A stretch of 64,000 nucleotides of DNA from Dipteris shenzhenensis (Eukaryota; Polypodiophyta; Polypodiopsida; Gleicheniales): the NCBI GenBank assembly GCA_047967505.1, contig CM106538.1. The stretch is one strand, 5' to 3'. The translations under genes were made by a program, and so were the position numbers. Under the pieces are notes generated by a model that saw only the letters and a program-made list of their open reading frames with translations, was not told the DNA's origin and did no database searches. Shown here piece after piece: positions 10,343 to 22,686 of the stretch; position 1 is the stretch's first letter, and every line of letters starts with the position of its first letter.

Positions 10343-11222
10343 TCAAACTATTGTGAGAGTCAGACTACTCGTCAAATTGAGACTGTGTGTCAAACTGTTA
10401 AAGGGTTGCGCGTCAGATTGTGCAGCTTCTCATATTGTCCACGGTCAACGTGGCACGCTGCCATTGTTGTCCCTCTCATGGCCGCCACATGTGCTCTGTT
10501 CATGTTAGCTGCCCTTTGGTGCTATTGCTCTTGTAGCCGCCTCTGCACAGTGCTATAAGGACTGCCTGAACTACCACGTGTCGTCACATAGTGTGAGCTC
10601 TTTTCAAACCACCGCCTCCTTTTCCAAGACCATCTTTGACCCTCCCTCCAAACCTCCAAATAACTGCCACATTGGATCATTTGCCATGTGGTAGCCTCTT
10701 GTCTATTTCACCAATAAATGTAATCATTGTAATATCACAAGCTACAACACGGAGGAAAAAGCAAGGCAACATGAGGGTCCTGCCCATGTAGGAATAACGA
10801 TGACTGTGCTCTATGTTGCAATGTACAAATGTAGACAATGTGGGTAATCAAATGCGTTGGTGTTTTTATCCTGTATTCAAATTCAATATTTATCTGGTAT
10901 TATTGAATAAGCGCCTCTCACCATATGTAGACTAGCTTTCTATTTCTTATTATAGTGCTTTTTGTTTATGTCGCATATTAAAAGACCGAACTAGAAATCA
11001 TTGATCCTATATTACAACGTTTTGTCACACACTCTTTCCACCTCAGAAACATTTGAAAAGGTAATCTTCTTTTATCAAGTATTACATTATTCAAAACTAA
11101 TGGACCGATGGATCATTACACCAATAAGAACCCATTCTTAGTCTTTATAGCTCTCGGAGAGGAAGCACACTGCCTCTCCAACCACACACTACGCGCCTAT
11201 ATTAACTTTTAATTAAATAACT
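10340..11222. other. no recognisable gene
   Basis: Single-copy-looking sequence with no supported frame, promoter or element end. Confidence 0.45.
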
Positions 11223-11303
11223 TCATATATATGTATATACATACATATATATGTATATATATATACATATATATGTATATATACATGTATATATATATGT
11301 ATA

Positions 11304-11362
<59 letters not shown>

Positions 11363-11441
11363 ATATATATGTATATATATGTATATATATATATATATAC
11401 ATATATATACATATATATATATATATATACATATACATACA
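11223..11441. repeat. TA/TATG palindromic microsatellite
   Basis: About 220 bp of TATATG and TATACA variants around an uninterrupted (TA)n core at about 11,312-11,355. The flanks mirror each other (TATG on one side, CATA on the other), so the whole tract can fold into a cruciform. It directly follows the poly(A) end of the minus-strand LINE. Confidence 0.9.
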
Positions 11442-11442
11442 C

Positions 11443-12143
11443 ACTTTTTTTTTGGGTAAAATCCAGTGCATTGTATTTATATTGGCATAACTTTACAAGA
11501 GGGAAAGTCTCCAAGATGGAGAGTATCCCACAGATCAGAAGCATAAAAAGAAAAGCTCAATGCAAGATGCATGTATATCACCCTCATGGCAAGCATCATA
11601 TAAAGATTGCCGCAATGAGGCTCTAAAAGATTCATATGACTTTTGAAACTGACGGCCCAAGTATGCCAGATTATGCTCTTCCCAGATTGTCCAAAGAGCC
11701 CAATATCTCACCCAAGAGAAAAAGAGAGTATTGAGATAAAGGCGTTCTAAATCTGCCAAATAACCAAAAATGTTTCCCAAATATGTGACTCGAGAAACGG
11801 AGGCGAAGATGATCTGAAATTTTCCCAAGGAGGTTCCGAGTAGACGGGCAATGCCAAAGCAAATGAGGGACAGTCTCTGAAGGAGCGTGACACCGTAAGC
11901 AGGTGGGTGAAGCAATGTGACGTTTGGCAAGTGTGATTCCCACTGACAGTGTGCTGATCATGCATCTCCAAAGAAAAAGTCTTTGTTTCAAAGGCATTTT
12001 ACACCTCCATAATAGTCGGAGATTCTTCCGCCACCATGAAAGGGGCTGCCTAATATGCCACAGAGTATTAGCATATTGATGAATCCAAGGGGCAGGCTGA
12101 AGAAGCTTGTAGACTTTGATGGAGGTCAAAACAGGCAGAGGAT

Positions 12144-12146
<3 letters not shown>
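11443..12146 (-). mobile_element. LINE 3' end with RT zinc-binding domain
   Basis: Minus-strand coding sequence with WWRKNLRLLWRCKMPLKQRL, then RLFLWRC, CLRCHAPSETVPHLLWHC and a final ALWTIWEEHN. This is the zf-RVT domain after the RT of plant L1-type LINEs, with CxxC..H..C intact. A frameshift near 11,700 separates the zinc domain from the last 70 codons. The poly(A) tail is the T-run at about 11,444-11,452 on plus. The upstream end stops against a (CA)n tract at 12,147, so the copy is 5'-truncated. Confidence 0.85.

Positions 12147-12178
<32 letters not shown>
12147..12178. repeat. (CA)n microsatellite
   Basis: About 16 CA units at the 5' truncation point of the LINE. Confidence 0.95.
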
Positions 12179-12188
<10 letters not shown>

Positions 12189-14045
12189 ACTTACAATATG
12201 GAAAAAGTATATCTTCTAAATCAATTAAATTTCTATATTTATGATTCATCTCTTTGATGCATGTTCTCGATGCAAGCAAACATTCGGAGTTAGCAAAGAA
12301 GATAACCAAGTCGGATTGAAGATCGAGGGATGACAACAACTTTATATAAACTGCACAATCATGATAACTTATGAGCTCATCCTTACTCATGTATTTGTTG
12401 GGCTTCAAACCCAAAAGGCACAAATCCATTGGCATCACAAAATCAATAATAAAGCACCACCCCTAACATATTGGGTCCTAATCGACCCTGTGTCATGTCT
12501 CATGTCTATCATGTTACTCATTCTTTGAAATTCATCAAATCATAGGAAGTGATCATTAATGAAGGATACCATGACCTTCAAGCGAACCCAGGATCATTGA
12601 ATGAAAATTATTTCTTTGAAAAAAATATATAGACTAATCTTGTTATCAAGTGACCTATATCTATAACATCTTCACGAGTGACTATCTTCGCAGGTACATC
12701 ATTTTTTGTTGTGGGAACATAAAAAGGTTCTTCTTCTATCATCGAATTTTGCAATTACTTAAATGTAAACCTAAATATAGATGATACATAAACACAATTG
12801 CATAGTTTTTTGTTACGCAATGTCACCTACTAATTCAAACCACGCCTTGCGTGATACTAGTCTCCTTTGTTGTTCCAAATCCTCCATCCTACCCATTGTA
12901 TGCAAAATTAGGATACAATGCAATCAAACGCCTAGATTTAAATCCATTGTACATTTGAATTTCTCGGTTGCCACCCAACGACGTTGATTTCAATTTGTTA
13001 CAATCATGTATGTAAGGGAAATATCAAGCTTTTAAATAGGCATAAAATTGTTTCATTATTGGCCAATGTGCGCATTTTCTCCATTTCCCCGTGCATCACT
13101 TGCATATAAGATGATGTAATTGTCATGGAGGCCCCATATATCCACCAAATTAGCTTTGTATAGTTTGTGGGAGTTATTTGGAGTTTCAATTCTTTTCATC
13201 ATGACACATATGACAAACTTTGTAGCTAAAAGAGGATCGATTAGAGTAGGTTGAAAGATTTCATCAAAAAACATTTGGATTTCATCCACTATGACATTTA
13301 TTGTGAGCTAGAAAGCTTGATAAATAGAAAGAGAAGGGACAAGAAGAAGATAATGATGGTAAGTGAAAAATTGTGTGAGTGCCCATCATTAACAGCAAAA
13401 GTGTGTTTTGAAGACAAATATTAGAGAGTTTGCACCATGTCGGAGAGCGATGCATTTTTTTAGCCAAAGGTAATCTGGAATTGAAGTGAGTTCCCACAAG
13501 AGCGATAATAAGTATCAAGTAGAACTGACAGGTCCAAGAGCGATAATAAGGGTCAACTGGAGTTCTCACAAGAGTGATAATAAGGGTCAAGTAGAACAAA
13601 TAGGTCCAATGATGATATTTAAGGGAATGGCGGGCAGGTAGAACTAATAAGTCCCATGATGATATGTTTCATAGCATAATGAAGAAGGTCAATAAGCAAC
13701 TAATTCCTCAACAAATGTCTTCTATTTACTAGAATACCAATCACATATTATCTAATGATTTATGAAAATTCATGTTTCTTGTTTATTCATAATTGCATTT
13801 GAAATTATATATTGTGAGCATGTACATTTTATATTATACATAAATATAAAGCCCCTTTTTAAAAAATATTGTTTTCTCAAGTAGGACATATTTGTAAATT
13901 TATGCAAGTAAATTTTGTTTGACTTAAATAGTATAACAGGTTATTTAACATAGATCTATTGATATAAAATTTTTAATGAAAAATACAATTAAATTAATAA
14001 TATTATGTAACAAAAAAAGTCAAAACTAATACAATAGTTTTTTAC

Positions 14046-14047
<2 letters not shown>
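12179..14047. other. AT-rich spacer with one degenerate repeat
   Basis: No gene recognised. At 13,497, 13,535 and 13,569 a CAAGAGCGATAATAAG word recurs (spacing 38 and 34), followed each time by variants of GTCAA..AG, which marks a short decayed tandem repeat. Confidence 0.5.
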
Positions 14048-14095
<48 letters not shown>

Positions 14096-14119
14096 GCGCA
14101 CACATGTACATACATACAT

Positions 14120-14165
<46 letters not shown>

Positions 14166-14215
14166 TGTATTGTATTGTATGTATGTATGCATGCATGCAT
14201 ACATACATACATACA
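14048..14215. repeat. compound microsatellite (CT/CA/TA/GTAT)
   Basis: (CT)n at 14,048-14,083, short (CA)n, ACAT repeats, (TA)n at 14,127-14,157, then TGTAT, GCAT and ACAT runs that mirror each other. Confidence 0.95.
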
Positions 14216-15159
14216 ATAAGTTTTGGAAATTGTGAAGACAAACGATACACTATATAAACAGGAATTCGTCTGGTTCAATAAGCAACATTGCTTCCATCAA
14301 ACAATGTGTAGAAACGTTTATCCAAATACTATCTAGCTATGATCTATAATCATTTGTGGCACTTGAGGTTGTTAACTGCATATGATGTTTGTTCATCAAT
14401 TTACATGATCTATGTTTTGGTGAGAACTTCGCAGTACATTTATCTAATTTAGGATAGTTTGCAAGTTTTTTTCAATAATTTATTGGAAATGTCGTGTAAA
14501 ATTTTATATGCTACATATTTGGGAATTATAAAGAGCTATAGCAAGCATATTGCAAATTCGGTTGAAAGTGAGCCTACATCATTCTAGTCCAATATTTATA
14601 ATATGCATTGTTTACATAATATAACTTTTTTTTTAACAGTAATGATTTTCTTATCTTCTCTCTACTTCTTAATTCATTGTTTGTACAAACATATAAAGAA
14701 AGAAATATGATTATTAAGAATATTATGTAACCAAATAACAAGTTGAGATTGATACGATAATTATTTGCATATTAGGTGAAACTCTCCTATCAATTGTATA
14801 TCTTAGATATATCCAAATTTGGCATTTGTGAAGGTAGATGATACATTATATTAAAAGGAACTTGAAGAATTCAAACAACAACATGTTCCCATCAAACAAT
14901 TTTGTGTAGAAGATTAGTCCGATATGATTAGTTGTGATCCATACTTTGTTGAGTTCTCTATTCTTGTTAAATTTTTGCACAGTATATGAGATGCTTGAGT
15001 ATTGTTTATTTTGAAGTTCCTTTTTCAAACTTTTTTCAAATGTGGAAGGGGAAGGAAGGAGAAATTTTTTTGTTCTTAAGTTAATCCCAAAAAAGCTTTT
15101 GTACTTAGCTCTATGACCTTCCCTTAATAAACCGACACTTTAAAAAGAAGGAAACAAAT
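14216..15159. other. AT-rich spacer
   Basis: No supported coding frame, element boundary or RNA gene. Confidence 0.5.
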
Positions 15160-15876
15160 TGCAAATGAGGTCCCATGTTCTTTCTTTAGTGAAAGGGAAA
15201 AGGAGTAGAGGAGGAGAGAAGAGGGAAAGGTGGAAGAAAGAGACAAGCTCCCATGTTATTTTTTCAGTGTAAGGGAAAAGTAGAGGAGGAGAGAAGAGGG
15301 AAAGATGGAAGAAAGAGATGAGGCAGGCTAGCTTGGGGTAGCAACGAAATGATGGGAAGGAGGAGGGAGTGAAGGGGAGAAAAGAGAGGAGGGAGGGGGA
15401 GGGTGGGGAGGAGAGGGAGAGAAGGGAGGGAGACCAAGGCCATGCCGAGGAGGGAAGGGGAGAGAAGGTTGGAGGCGGAGAGAGGAGGGAAGGGGAGAGG
15501 AGAGAGGAGAAAGGATGGAAGGGAAGAGGGAGAGAAGGTAGGGTAGTCACCCCTAGCTTGCAAAAAAGGAGGCAAGGAGAAAAGAGGATAGGAGAAAGGA
15601 GGGAGAGAGAAAAGCAAAGAGGAGACAGGAAACCCTAAACCTAATTTTCCTATATAACCCTCCTCCCCTTCATTCATTCTCCTCTTTATTCATTCACGAA
15701 AATAAGAGAAAACGAGTAAGGAAGAGCAAGGATTGGATTGGAAGACCTATCTATCAGCCTACTATTGAAACTCTTTCCAAGTATATAAAATTCTTTGGTG
15801 ATTATTTTCTCAAGAAAAAAGGAAATTTTCTTTTAAGTTTTAATGTTAGGAGGGGAAGGGTGGAAAGAAGAGAGAA

Positions 15877-15878
15877 AC

Positions 15879-15929
<51 letters not shown>

Positions 15930-15935
15930 GAGAGG

Positions 15936-16034
<99 letters not shown>

Positions 16035-16037
16035 AGG

Positions 16038-16083
<46 letters not shown>
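15877..16083 (+). repeat. (AGAT)n, (GA)n and GGGA microsatellite
   Basis: AGAT units followed by about 200 bp of GA with periodic GGGAGGGA interruptions. Confidence 0.95.
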
Positions 16084-16087
<4 letters not shown>

Positions 16088-16396
16088 GGAAAAGCGAAGT
16101 ACTTGTGAGAGGAGGGATAGACGTAAGAGAGGGAAAAGCATCTTTTTCTAATACAAGGCTAGGGAGCCATAAATGTGTCTGAAACGTTAGGCCGCGAGCA
16201 AAGAGGAGGAAGAGAGTTAGGGAGAGAGGAGGGAGGGGATGACCACAGCCACAGGAGGGAGAGAGAGAGGGAGAGGGCACAGGGAGATGGAGAAAGAGAG
16301 AGATAGAACTCGTTGCCACAATCAAGAGAGAGAGGAGAGAGAGCAAGGTATGAGAGAGGTAGGGAGAGATAGGAAGACCTTGAGAGGTAGGGAGAT

Positions 16397-16882
16397 AGTC
16401 ATGTGGCTACAACTATTGCCTCAGACGTAGGAGAGGAGAAAGGGGAGAGAGCAGGGAGAGCGACGGCGACAGTCATGTGGCTATAGCTATGATAAGTAGG
16501 GAGAGAGGTTAGTAAGGGGAAAGGGGAGAGGTGGGAGAGATAGGGATAGAGGTAGGAAGACAGTCGCATGACCGCAGTCACAAGAGGTAGGGAGAGAAGT
16601 AGGAGAGAGACATGGAGAGAGATAGGGAGAGCAGTAGGAGAGAGATAGGGAGAAGGACAGAGGTAGGTGATGGGAAACGGGAGAGGTAGGAGAGATGGGG
16701 GGAGAGCTAGGGAGACAGTCTCACGGCCGAAGCCATAAGCAATAGGGAGAGAGGTAGGAGAGAGATAGGAAGAGAGATAGATAGAGGTAGGGAGAGAGTC
16801 ACATGGTTGCAATTGTGAGACATAGGATGTAGGAGAGAGGTCGGAGAGGTAGGGAGATAGCTACACGATTGCAGCGGCCATG
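16397..16882 (+). repeat. six dispersed copies of an AGTC-CATGG core within the purine block
   Basis: Degenerate cores of about 22 bp start at 16,397, 16,471, 16,562, 16,717, 16,797 and 16,859. The pattern is AGTC, then CATG or a variant, then a pyrimidine-containing stretch. They are separated by purine-only spacers, which points to an ancient higher-order minisatellite. Confidence 0.6.
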
Positions 16883-17235
16883 AGAGTTAGGGAGCATCTG
16901 TGTATGTGAGAGGTCAAGAGAGAGGTAAGCGTGAAGAGAGGTAGGTGAAGGGAAAGGGAAGAGAGAGGAGGGAACGAAGGAGAGTTAGGAGAGAGAGGTA
17001 AGAGGGAGAATAGAAAGGAAGAAAGGGAAGAGAGAGGAGAGACGAGACGATGGAATGGAGAGAAGGAAAGAGAGGTAGGTAAGAGGGAGAACCGAATGGA
17101 TGAATGGAGGAGAGGACTAGAGAAGAGGCAATGGAATGGAGGGAAGGAAATAGAAATAGTTAGGAGGGAGAACACAATGGGAGAATAGAAGAGAGGAGGC
17201 GATGAAATGGAGTGAAGAAAAGAAATTGAGGCCAT

Positions 17236-17979
17236 GGATACATTTTTTTTTTTAAATGAGATGATTTATAAAGAAAATGTTACAAAAATGTATCTTTATT
17301 ATTTTTAATAGAATAAGTAATATATAATTATATATTATATTATTGCTATATTTTTATATTATTTTTATATAATAAATCATACATTATAATAGTTGTGTCC
17401 TTAAAACTTATAAATACATAAAATTTTTTTTAAAACAAACTTTATATTTATATTTATATTATAAAATCAAGATAGTTTATAAATATTTTTTTAAAATTAC
17501 ATCTTTATTATTTAAATATGATAGCTTTCACTCTTTGATTGTTTTCATTAGATTTTTAATTTTTACCATTTGGGGTTTTTAGTGTCTTCTTTACGGCAAT
17601 CTGGTGGTTTTGTGTTTAATTTCCATAGTTATTTCTTAATGATTAGTATATAATTTTAGTTTAAGACTTTTTATATTTTTGTATATTTATATATATGTTT
17701 TTTAAAGATATCTTAGCATATAGATGTGTCTTTTTAGATTCTTTTTCATTTTTTGGTTCTTCCTTTTTTTGTCACTAATTAAATAATGACTATGCAAAAG
17801 TTTTTTCATTCTTCTAATCTTAAGGGTGCATAGTGTTATATATATATTTATTTATTTATTTTTCTATATATATATATATTTATTTATTTATTTATATTTA
17901 TTTGTAAAGCTTAAATTCCTTCCTATTAGATTCAAACGTCTTTTTTTTCTTTCTTCGTTAATCTCAAGGTTTATTCTAG

Positions 17980-18016
<37 letters not shown>

Positions 18017-18940
18017 TAGTTATAGTTATAGTTATTTAGATGCGGTTTTGATTTTGTATAGTTAGGCTTGTTTATATATATCTTGATATTATTTTAGTCT
18101 TGTAGATTAATTTTTGCTTGTTGGTTTCTCTAATTTTTTCTTGTATATGTGTTCTTCTTTACAAGCTTTTATAAGTTCAGTATTTCTATGTAAATAAATA
18201 AATAAATGTTATGTTAGATATATTTGTGTATACATTTAAATATATATATATATGGGGGGGTTGTAATTTTATATTCCATAGCCATGATTAAACATGAGCA
18301 TGTCACATATTGGACATTCAAAACACATACTAAACAAGATATATGTCGTTATATTGGAAATTACATAGATGACACTACACTATTCAACAACTTGTACATC
18401 AAATTAAAAAACAAAAGGGCATTGGATAAGGTTCATTTGATGCTAAATAGGATTGGGCATACCTATTAATATTTATTTGCAAAGTCGGATCACATGCCAA
18501 GACAAAAACCAAACAGGTATACACTAGACATAACATAGTAAATAGTGAATTTGTTACACTTAATTGTGACACTTGGGAGATGCATTACAAACCTTCCTTC
18601 CCAAGGTAACATATATTATTCTAACAAAGTGTTATTTTGGATGGTGGCAGGTTAGTATCTATCCTTCAATTAGTTATGACAAATTTCAGAAAGTTCAACG
18701 ATTATAATGGGGTATTTATATCATAGTAGCATTATTCTGATTGATATTTAGATCTTTGGAAATTTATGTAAATACAGTACTAGAAAAGGAAATTTACCAA
18801 TCGATTGAAATATTGCATGAAAATTTGAAGTATTGTATTATTATACAAAATAATGCTTACAATTTGATTTGCATTGAATCTTTAAGTTGAATTAAAGTTC
18901 AATAGTATAGAGAATTGGTTTGCATAGGTATTGTAAACGC
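17236..18940. other. AT-rich spacer with TATT, TA and TTATAG repeats
   Basis: Strongly AT-rich. Simple repeats: TTTA/TATT at about 17,845-17,897, (TA)n at about 17,979-18,011, TTATAG units at about 18,012-18,034. The frame at 18,224-18,469 has no recognisable domain. Confidence 0.6.
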
Positions 18941-18955
18941 ACACACACACACATA

Positions 18956-19018
<63 letters not shown>

Positions 19019-19051
19019 ATACATATACATATACATATGCATGCACATATA

Positions 19052-19115
<64 letters not shown>

Positions 19116-19120
19116 CACAC
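18941..19120. repeat. compound microsatellite (CA/CT/CA)
   Basis: (CA)n at about 18,941-19,013, ACATAT units, (CT)n at 19,053-19,100, then (CA)n to 19,120. Confidence 0.95.
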
Positions 19121-19895
19121 ATATACGTATACATACATACATAGGTGCTTGTGTTCTTAAATGGCAAAGGTAAGTATCCAAGTATAAGTGATTGAAAAAA
19201 GAAAAAAGGTCTAGTATATATCTAGAAATAGTTGAGAGGGTCTTGTCACCTTGTTCAATAGAAAAGTAACATATCATAGGTGTTTTGTAAAAAAAGGCAT
19301 TTTATTTGGAAAAATATTACACTGAATTGAAAGAGAACTCATTAAGGTGAACAAAATCATGCTCAAACTCTAACTTTACTCAAACATGAGGATATGATAT
19401 CTGCCACCATCAAACACAAACAATAACAAGGTACTCTATGATGGGAAGCAGGTATCATGGGTCCTAGCTACTTGTTATCGATGTCTAAAATAAACATAGA
19501 GTAATCAAAGCAACAAGTTTTTTAAATTTACTAAGGGAATTATAAGAAGGATACCATAATACCACCTTAAATCTTCAAGAAAAAAATATCCAATAATGAA
19601 TAAGTGTGTTAAGGTTAGAGATATCCATTAGAAATTTCAAAGGACGTGAACATGATTACAAGGTATAATACATGTGTCGAATTGTAGTGATGCCCATTGG
19701 AACATGAGTAATTAAAATGTGATTACCCTCATCCAATATATGAAAATCAGCATGCTATCATATAATAAAGAATAACAATTTAACAAACATCGTGATAAGA
19801 CATTCCCACAAGGAAATTCAATAGTTAGTTCGATTGGAAAAGCAATTATCATATTTTAAAATTGTAAATGCCAAATAATTTCAAATCAACACTAA
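19121..19895. other. no recognisable gene
   Basis: AT-rich sequence without a supported frame. Confidence 0.45.
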
Positions 19896-20132
19896 AGACC
19901 AAAGGGCGCAGGTGCTAATGCTGCAAGACGAAGAGCAAAGAGTGATGAGAACGATGAAGACAAAGGAAAAGGCAGAACAAGAGGTGCAAAAGGGCCTAAA
20001 AGAGTACATGCAATACGACAATTTGAAAAAAGATATCCATTGGATATTGCTATTCATAGCACTACAAAATTAAGGACCCAAAGTTATGTTGATTTGAATT
20101 TCAAAGAGCCCACTTTCCAAGCCCATTTTTGA
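19896..20132 (+). other. open frame without ATG, Lys/Arg-rich then ordered; unrecognised
   Basis: A 78-codon frame between stops begins Lys/Arg/Glu-rich (GANAARRRAKSDENDEDKGK) and continues with a less biased stretch (KRYPLDIAIHSTTKLRT). It has no ATG. Its 3' end forms the left arm of a strong inverted repeat. It could be an exon or a piece of a transposon gene; no family recognised. Confidence 0.2.
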
Positions 20133-20173
20133 AATACTCTAGCACTCATTGAAAAATGGGCTTAGAAAGTGGG
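20109..20173. repeat. inverted repeat, 24-bp arms, 17-nt loop
   Basis: Arms 20,109-20,132 and 20,150-20,173 pair with about two mismatches (CCCACTTTCCAAGCCCATTT versus its complement). A CTAG follows the right arm by a base or two. Confidence 0.75.
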
Positions 20174-21099
20174 TCTAGTACCAAAGGTGTTGCATTTACA
20201 AATTAAACTAATGAAGAGTATGATCATGTACACTACATTTAGAGAGTGAGCAAAGAGTGGTGGTGGTCATGTATGGCCGACTTACTCTAATCATGACGAT
20301 TAATGTTAAAGATTAAGATAATCTTAATCCATGCTATGTCCATCATTCACTTCGTACTAGTATTTTAATAAAAGCTCACCAGCCCTCCTTGTTTTTCATT
20401 TTCTCATGTACCAATAGCATGATTGCATGGCCCAGATTGTCTCTAAACAACTACCTATCACGCCTTTACTAGTTTGGTTGATGAGGCTACATACTGAAGG
20501 GATCGAATATCAATTTACTATTTAAATACAAGTATGCCAAGTTCAATGCAAGGCACATCATGCACATGGCCATTCCTTACGATGACACTACAAAGGCAAT
20601 CCTTTGGAAGGATTCGCCATACCCCTTATCAATATTGTTTCTAGCATGTGTCCTATATACCAAGAAGAATGGGTTATCATTGAGTGTTTTTGAAAAGGCT
20701 ACATTCAAGGCGCTAGATGAGTTTCTTATTGACTAAATGCAGCCAATCCCACAGATCGATGCTTATCGCGGAATGGTCTAATTGTAGGGAGGGTGGTAGC
20801 TCAATGAGGTCACTGTTATGATTACATCCCGAGGAGGGTAATTGCCATATTGAGCACACAGGTAATATAGCTATACTTAATATGGAGAAATGCATACACA
20901 TGATTGAAGTCCATGCACAGATGATAGCAAACAACTGTATAGAACTTCATTTGATTAGGACCTGCAATTCAAAGTCCCTCGAGGCGACTTCATTTTTGTT
21001 TTTAGGTATTTGTAAACCATCCATCACGTGCTCTATAGGGACATCTCAAAATCAAAGATGTTTAAGTGTGAGGTGACAAGATGTATGGGCATGTCACAA
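20174..21099. other. no recognisable gene
   Basis: No supported frame. Leads into the palindrome-rich promoter-like site. Confidence 0.4.
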
Positions 21100-21215
21100 T
21101 ACCTCGATCGAGGTATCGTGGCATGCATGCAGAATACCTCGATCGAGGTAGCTAAACCCTAATTTTTCTTATAAAAGGAGAGCGACCCCCCTCATTCCGC
21201 ATACCTCGATCGAGC
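21100..21215 (+). promoter_or_regulatory. TATA box flanked by three copies of a 16-bp palindrome
   Basis: The perfect palindrome TACCTCGATCGAGGTA lies at 21,100-21,115 and 21,135-21,150. A third copy, cut after 13 bases, starts at 21,202. TATAAAAG is at 21,170-21,177, so two copies sit 54 and 19 bp upstream and one sits 24 bp downstream, near the expected start of transcription. Dyad-symmetric sites around a TATA box suggest binding of a dimeric regulator. It could be a host promoter or the U3 of an unrecognised LTR. Confidence 0.45.
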
Positions 21216-21840
21216 TCCTCCTCATCCACCGATTTCGGATTTGCGGGACGTGGACGGAAGTGCACGAGCGACGGAGAGCCACCAACGGACATCGACGGAG
21301 ATGGACGGAGCCGGAGCGGGAGAGTCCAGGTAGGGTTTTTTTTATGTAGCATTTTCTTTTTGGTAAAATTTAATTAAATTTTAGTTTATAAGAAAAATTA
21401 TAAAAAATTTCTAAATTTCAAATGCATTTTAATGTTTTTTTGAAATTTATGAATTACGACATTTTTTTGTGACATGTGACTGCATTGTGCTTGCTTTATA
21501 TACCCTCTAGACAAAGTACATTGTTATAAAATAAAAGTAGCCTAAAGGGGTGTGATGGAATGTAATGTTTAGTGCTTCTTCGATTCCCCAGAATCACCTT
21601 GAGGAAAGGCCTACTTCATGATGTTGTTCTTGAGGGAAGGTGTTGAGAGATCACGCTCAACACCATGTGATCATGTGTGCATAGGACCATCATGTGATCA
21701 TATGTGCACAGCACTAACCTAATAGAGTGCTATAAAGGAAATGGTTAGATGCCCTAACCCTAACCCTAGCCCTAAATGGGTTTGTATATATTCTACATTT
21801 TCAACTAAATCTAGTGTACAATTATTAGTAATTTTGTGGT

Positions 21841-22686
21841 GTGCTTATTAGTTGTGCCCTCTCTCCTCATATCCACTCTTCTCCTCTCCCCTTCATTGCT
21901 CTCACTAAACGTGGCAATGAGCATCCATCTCTATTCCAGATTGACTGCACTCAGCTTGGAACTGTTACATCCCGTTTTAATTTGATACAGGATGCAGTGC
22001 CACACCCGCATATGTTACCCTATGCTCGTCGTGAGGAGGCGAAGCGTCGGCGATATGAGGTGGGATCTTCAGGAGGGACCGTTACGGATGCATGGAGTGA
22101 TGGTGATAGTAGCCCTCTGCCATTACCTCATGAAGCTGTGGAGGAGGAGGTGTTTGATGATATGGTGCGGGATTTATATGTCCTACCTGGGCAAGTTGAG
22201 TAGAGGTTCCATGTTCATGTCATTCCTCAATAGCATTGATGTCCACATGTAGAGGTGAGGGAACGTCAAGAATGTCCTTTCAACAAATAAGTAAATTGTG
22301 AAGATCACAATAAGATAGAGAAAGAAGGCAACACCAATTTCCCCTACACTTTTTTTGACTAGATGGATATGCAAATAAGAGAAGCCCGATTGATTGAACG
22401 AGTCAGCATTCAAGGGGAGCTTCCAAGGGTACCTCGGTCAACATAGAAAAACTCCAAAGACTGTAGAGTTTGTACAAAAGGCCGCTAGGCATGCTATTGC
22501 GATGTCAAGCCATCTCATTTATAGTTGGAGCAATTCGATCGAGAAATGACAATTTTAGGCTAGAGGCTTGTTCCCCTTGAGGAGGAGCAAAAAGCAATTA
22601 TCAAAGAAAATGCCAAGCTAAAACATGCATTGGCAGATTTTGAGAGGTGCAATTGTAATTCTGAAGAACTATCAATCAAATTGTAG
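21841..22686 (+). pseudogene. decayed ORF, about 280 codons with many in-frame stops
   Basis: One frame (from 21,841) is open for 120 codons, with a basic stretch (ARREEAKRRRYEVGS) and an acidic one (HEAVEEEVFDDMVRDLYVLP). It stops at TAG 22,201, then stays readable to 22,686 through further TAG, TGA and TAA codons, ending in a helical charged stretch (LEEEQKAIIKENAKLKHAL). Within 22,440-22,560 another frame is also plausible (TPKTVEFVQKAARHAIAMSS), so indels are likely. No family recognised. The upstream TATA site at 21,170 could have driven it, with an intron between; that is inference. Confidence 0.35.

Larger units (their letters stand above)
15160..17235 (+). repeat. 2-kb polypurine (GA-rich) block
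   Basis: Nearly the whole interval is purine-rich on plus (GGGAGAG, AGGAAGG and GAGAGA variants), interrupted by a short ordinary stretch at about 15,640-15,850. Minus-strand frames here read only Ser/Leu/Pro and are not genes. Long purine mirror tracts like this can adopt triplex DNA. No promoter or coding context is evident. Confidence 0.85.

Noticed and set aside
9463-10558. Frames with SLSLSL or RERERE runs
   Set aside because: Translate (CT)n and (GA)n microsatellites.
11209-11626. Tyr/Ile-rich frames (YIYIYI)
   Set aside because: Translate the TA repeat.
15369-17235. Long Ser/Leu/Pro- or Glu/Arg-rich frames on both strands
   Set aside because: Products of the GA/CT-rich repeats; no codon bias or domain beyond the repeat.
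18882-19277. Val/Cys and Thr/His repeat frames
   Set aside because: Translate (CA)n and (CT)n microsatellites.
20109-20173. microRNA precursor
   Set aside because: The arm is AT-poor only in part, the loop is short, and there is no evidence of expression; kept only as an inverted repeat.
21748-21776. CCCTAACCCTAACCCTAG, telomere-like
   Set aside because: Only about four imperfect units and not the plant CCCTAAA period; likely chance or a trivial interstitial repeat.
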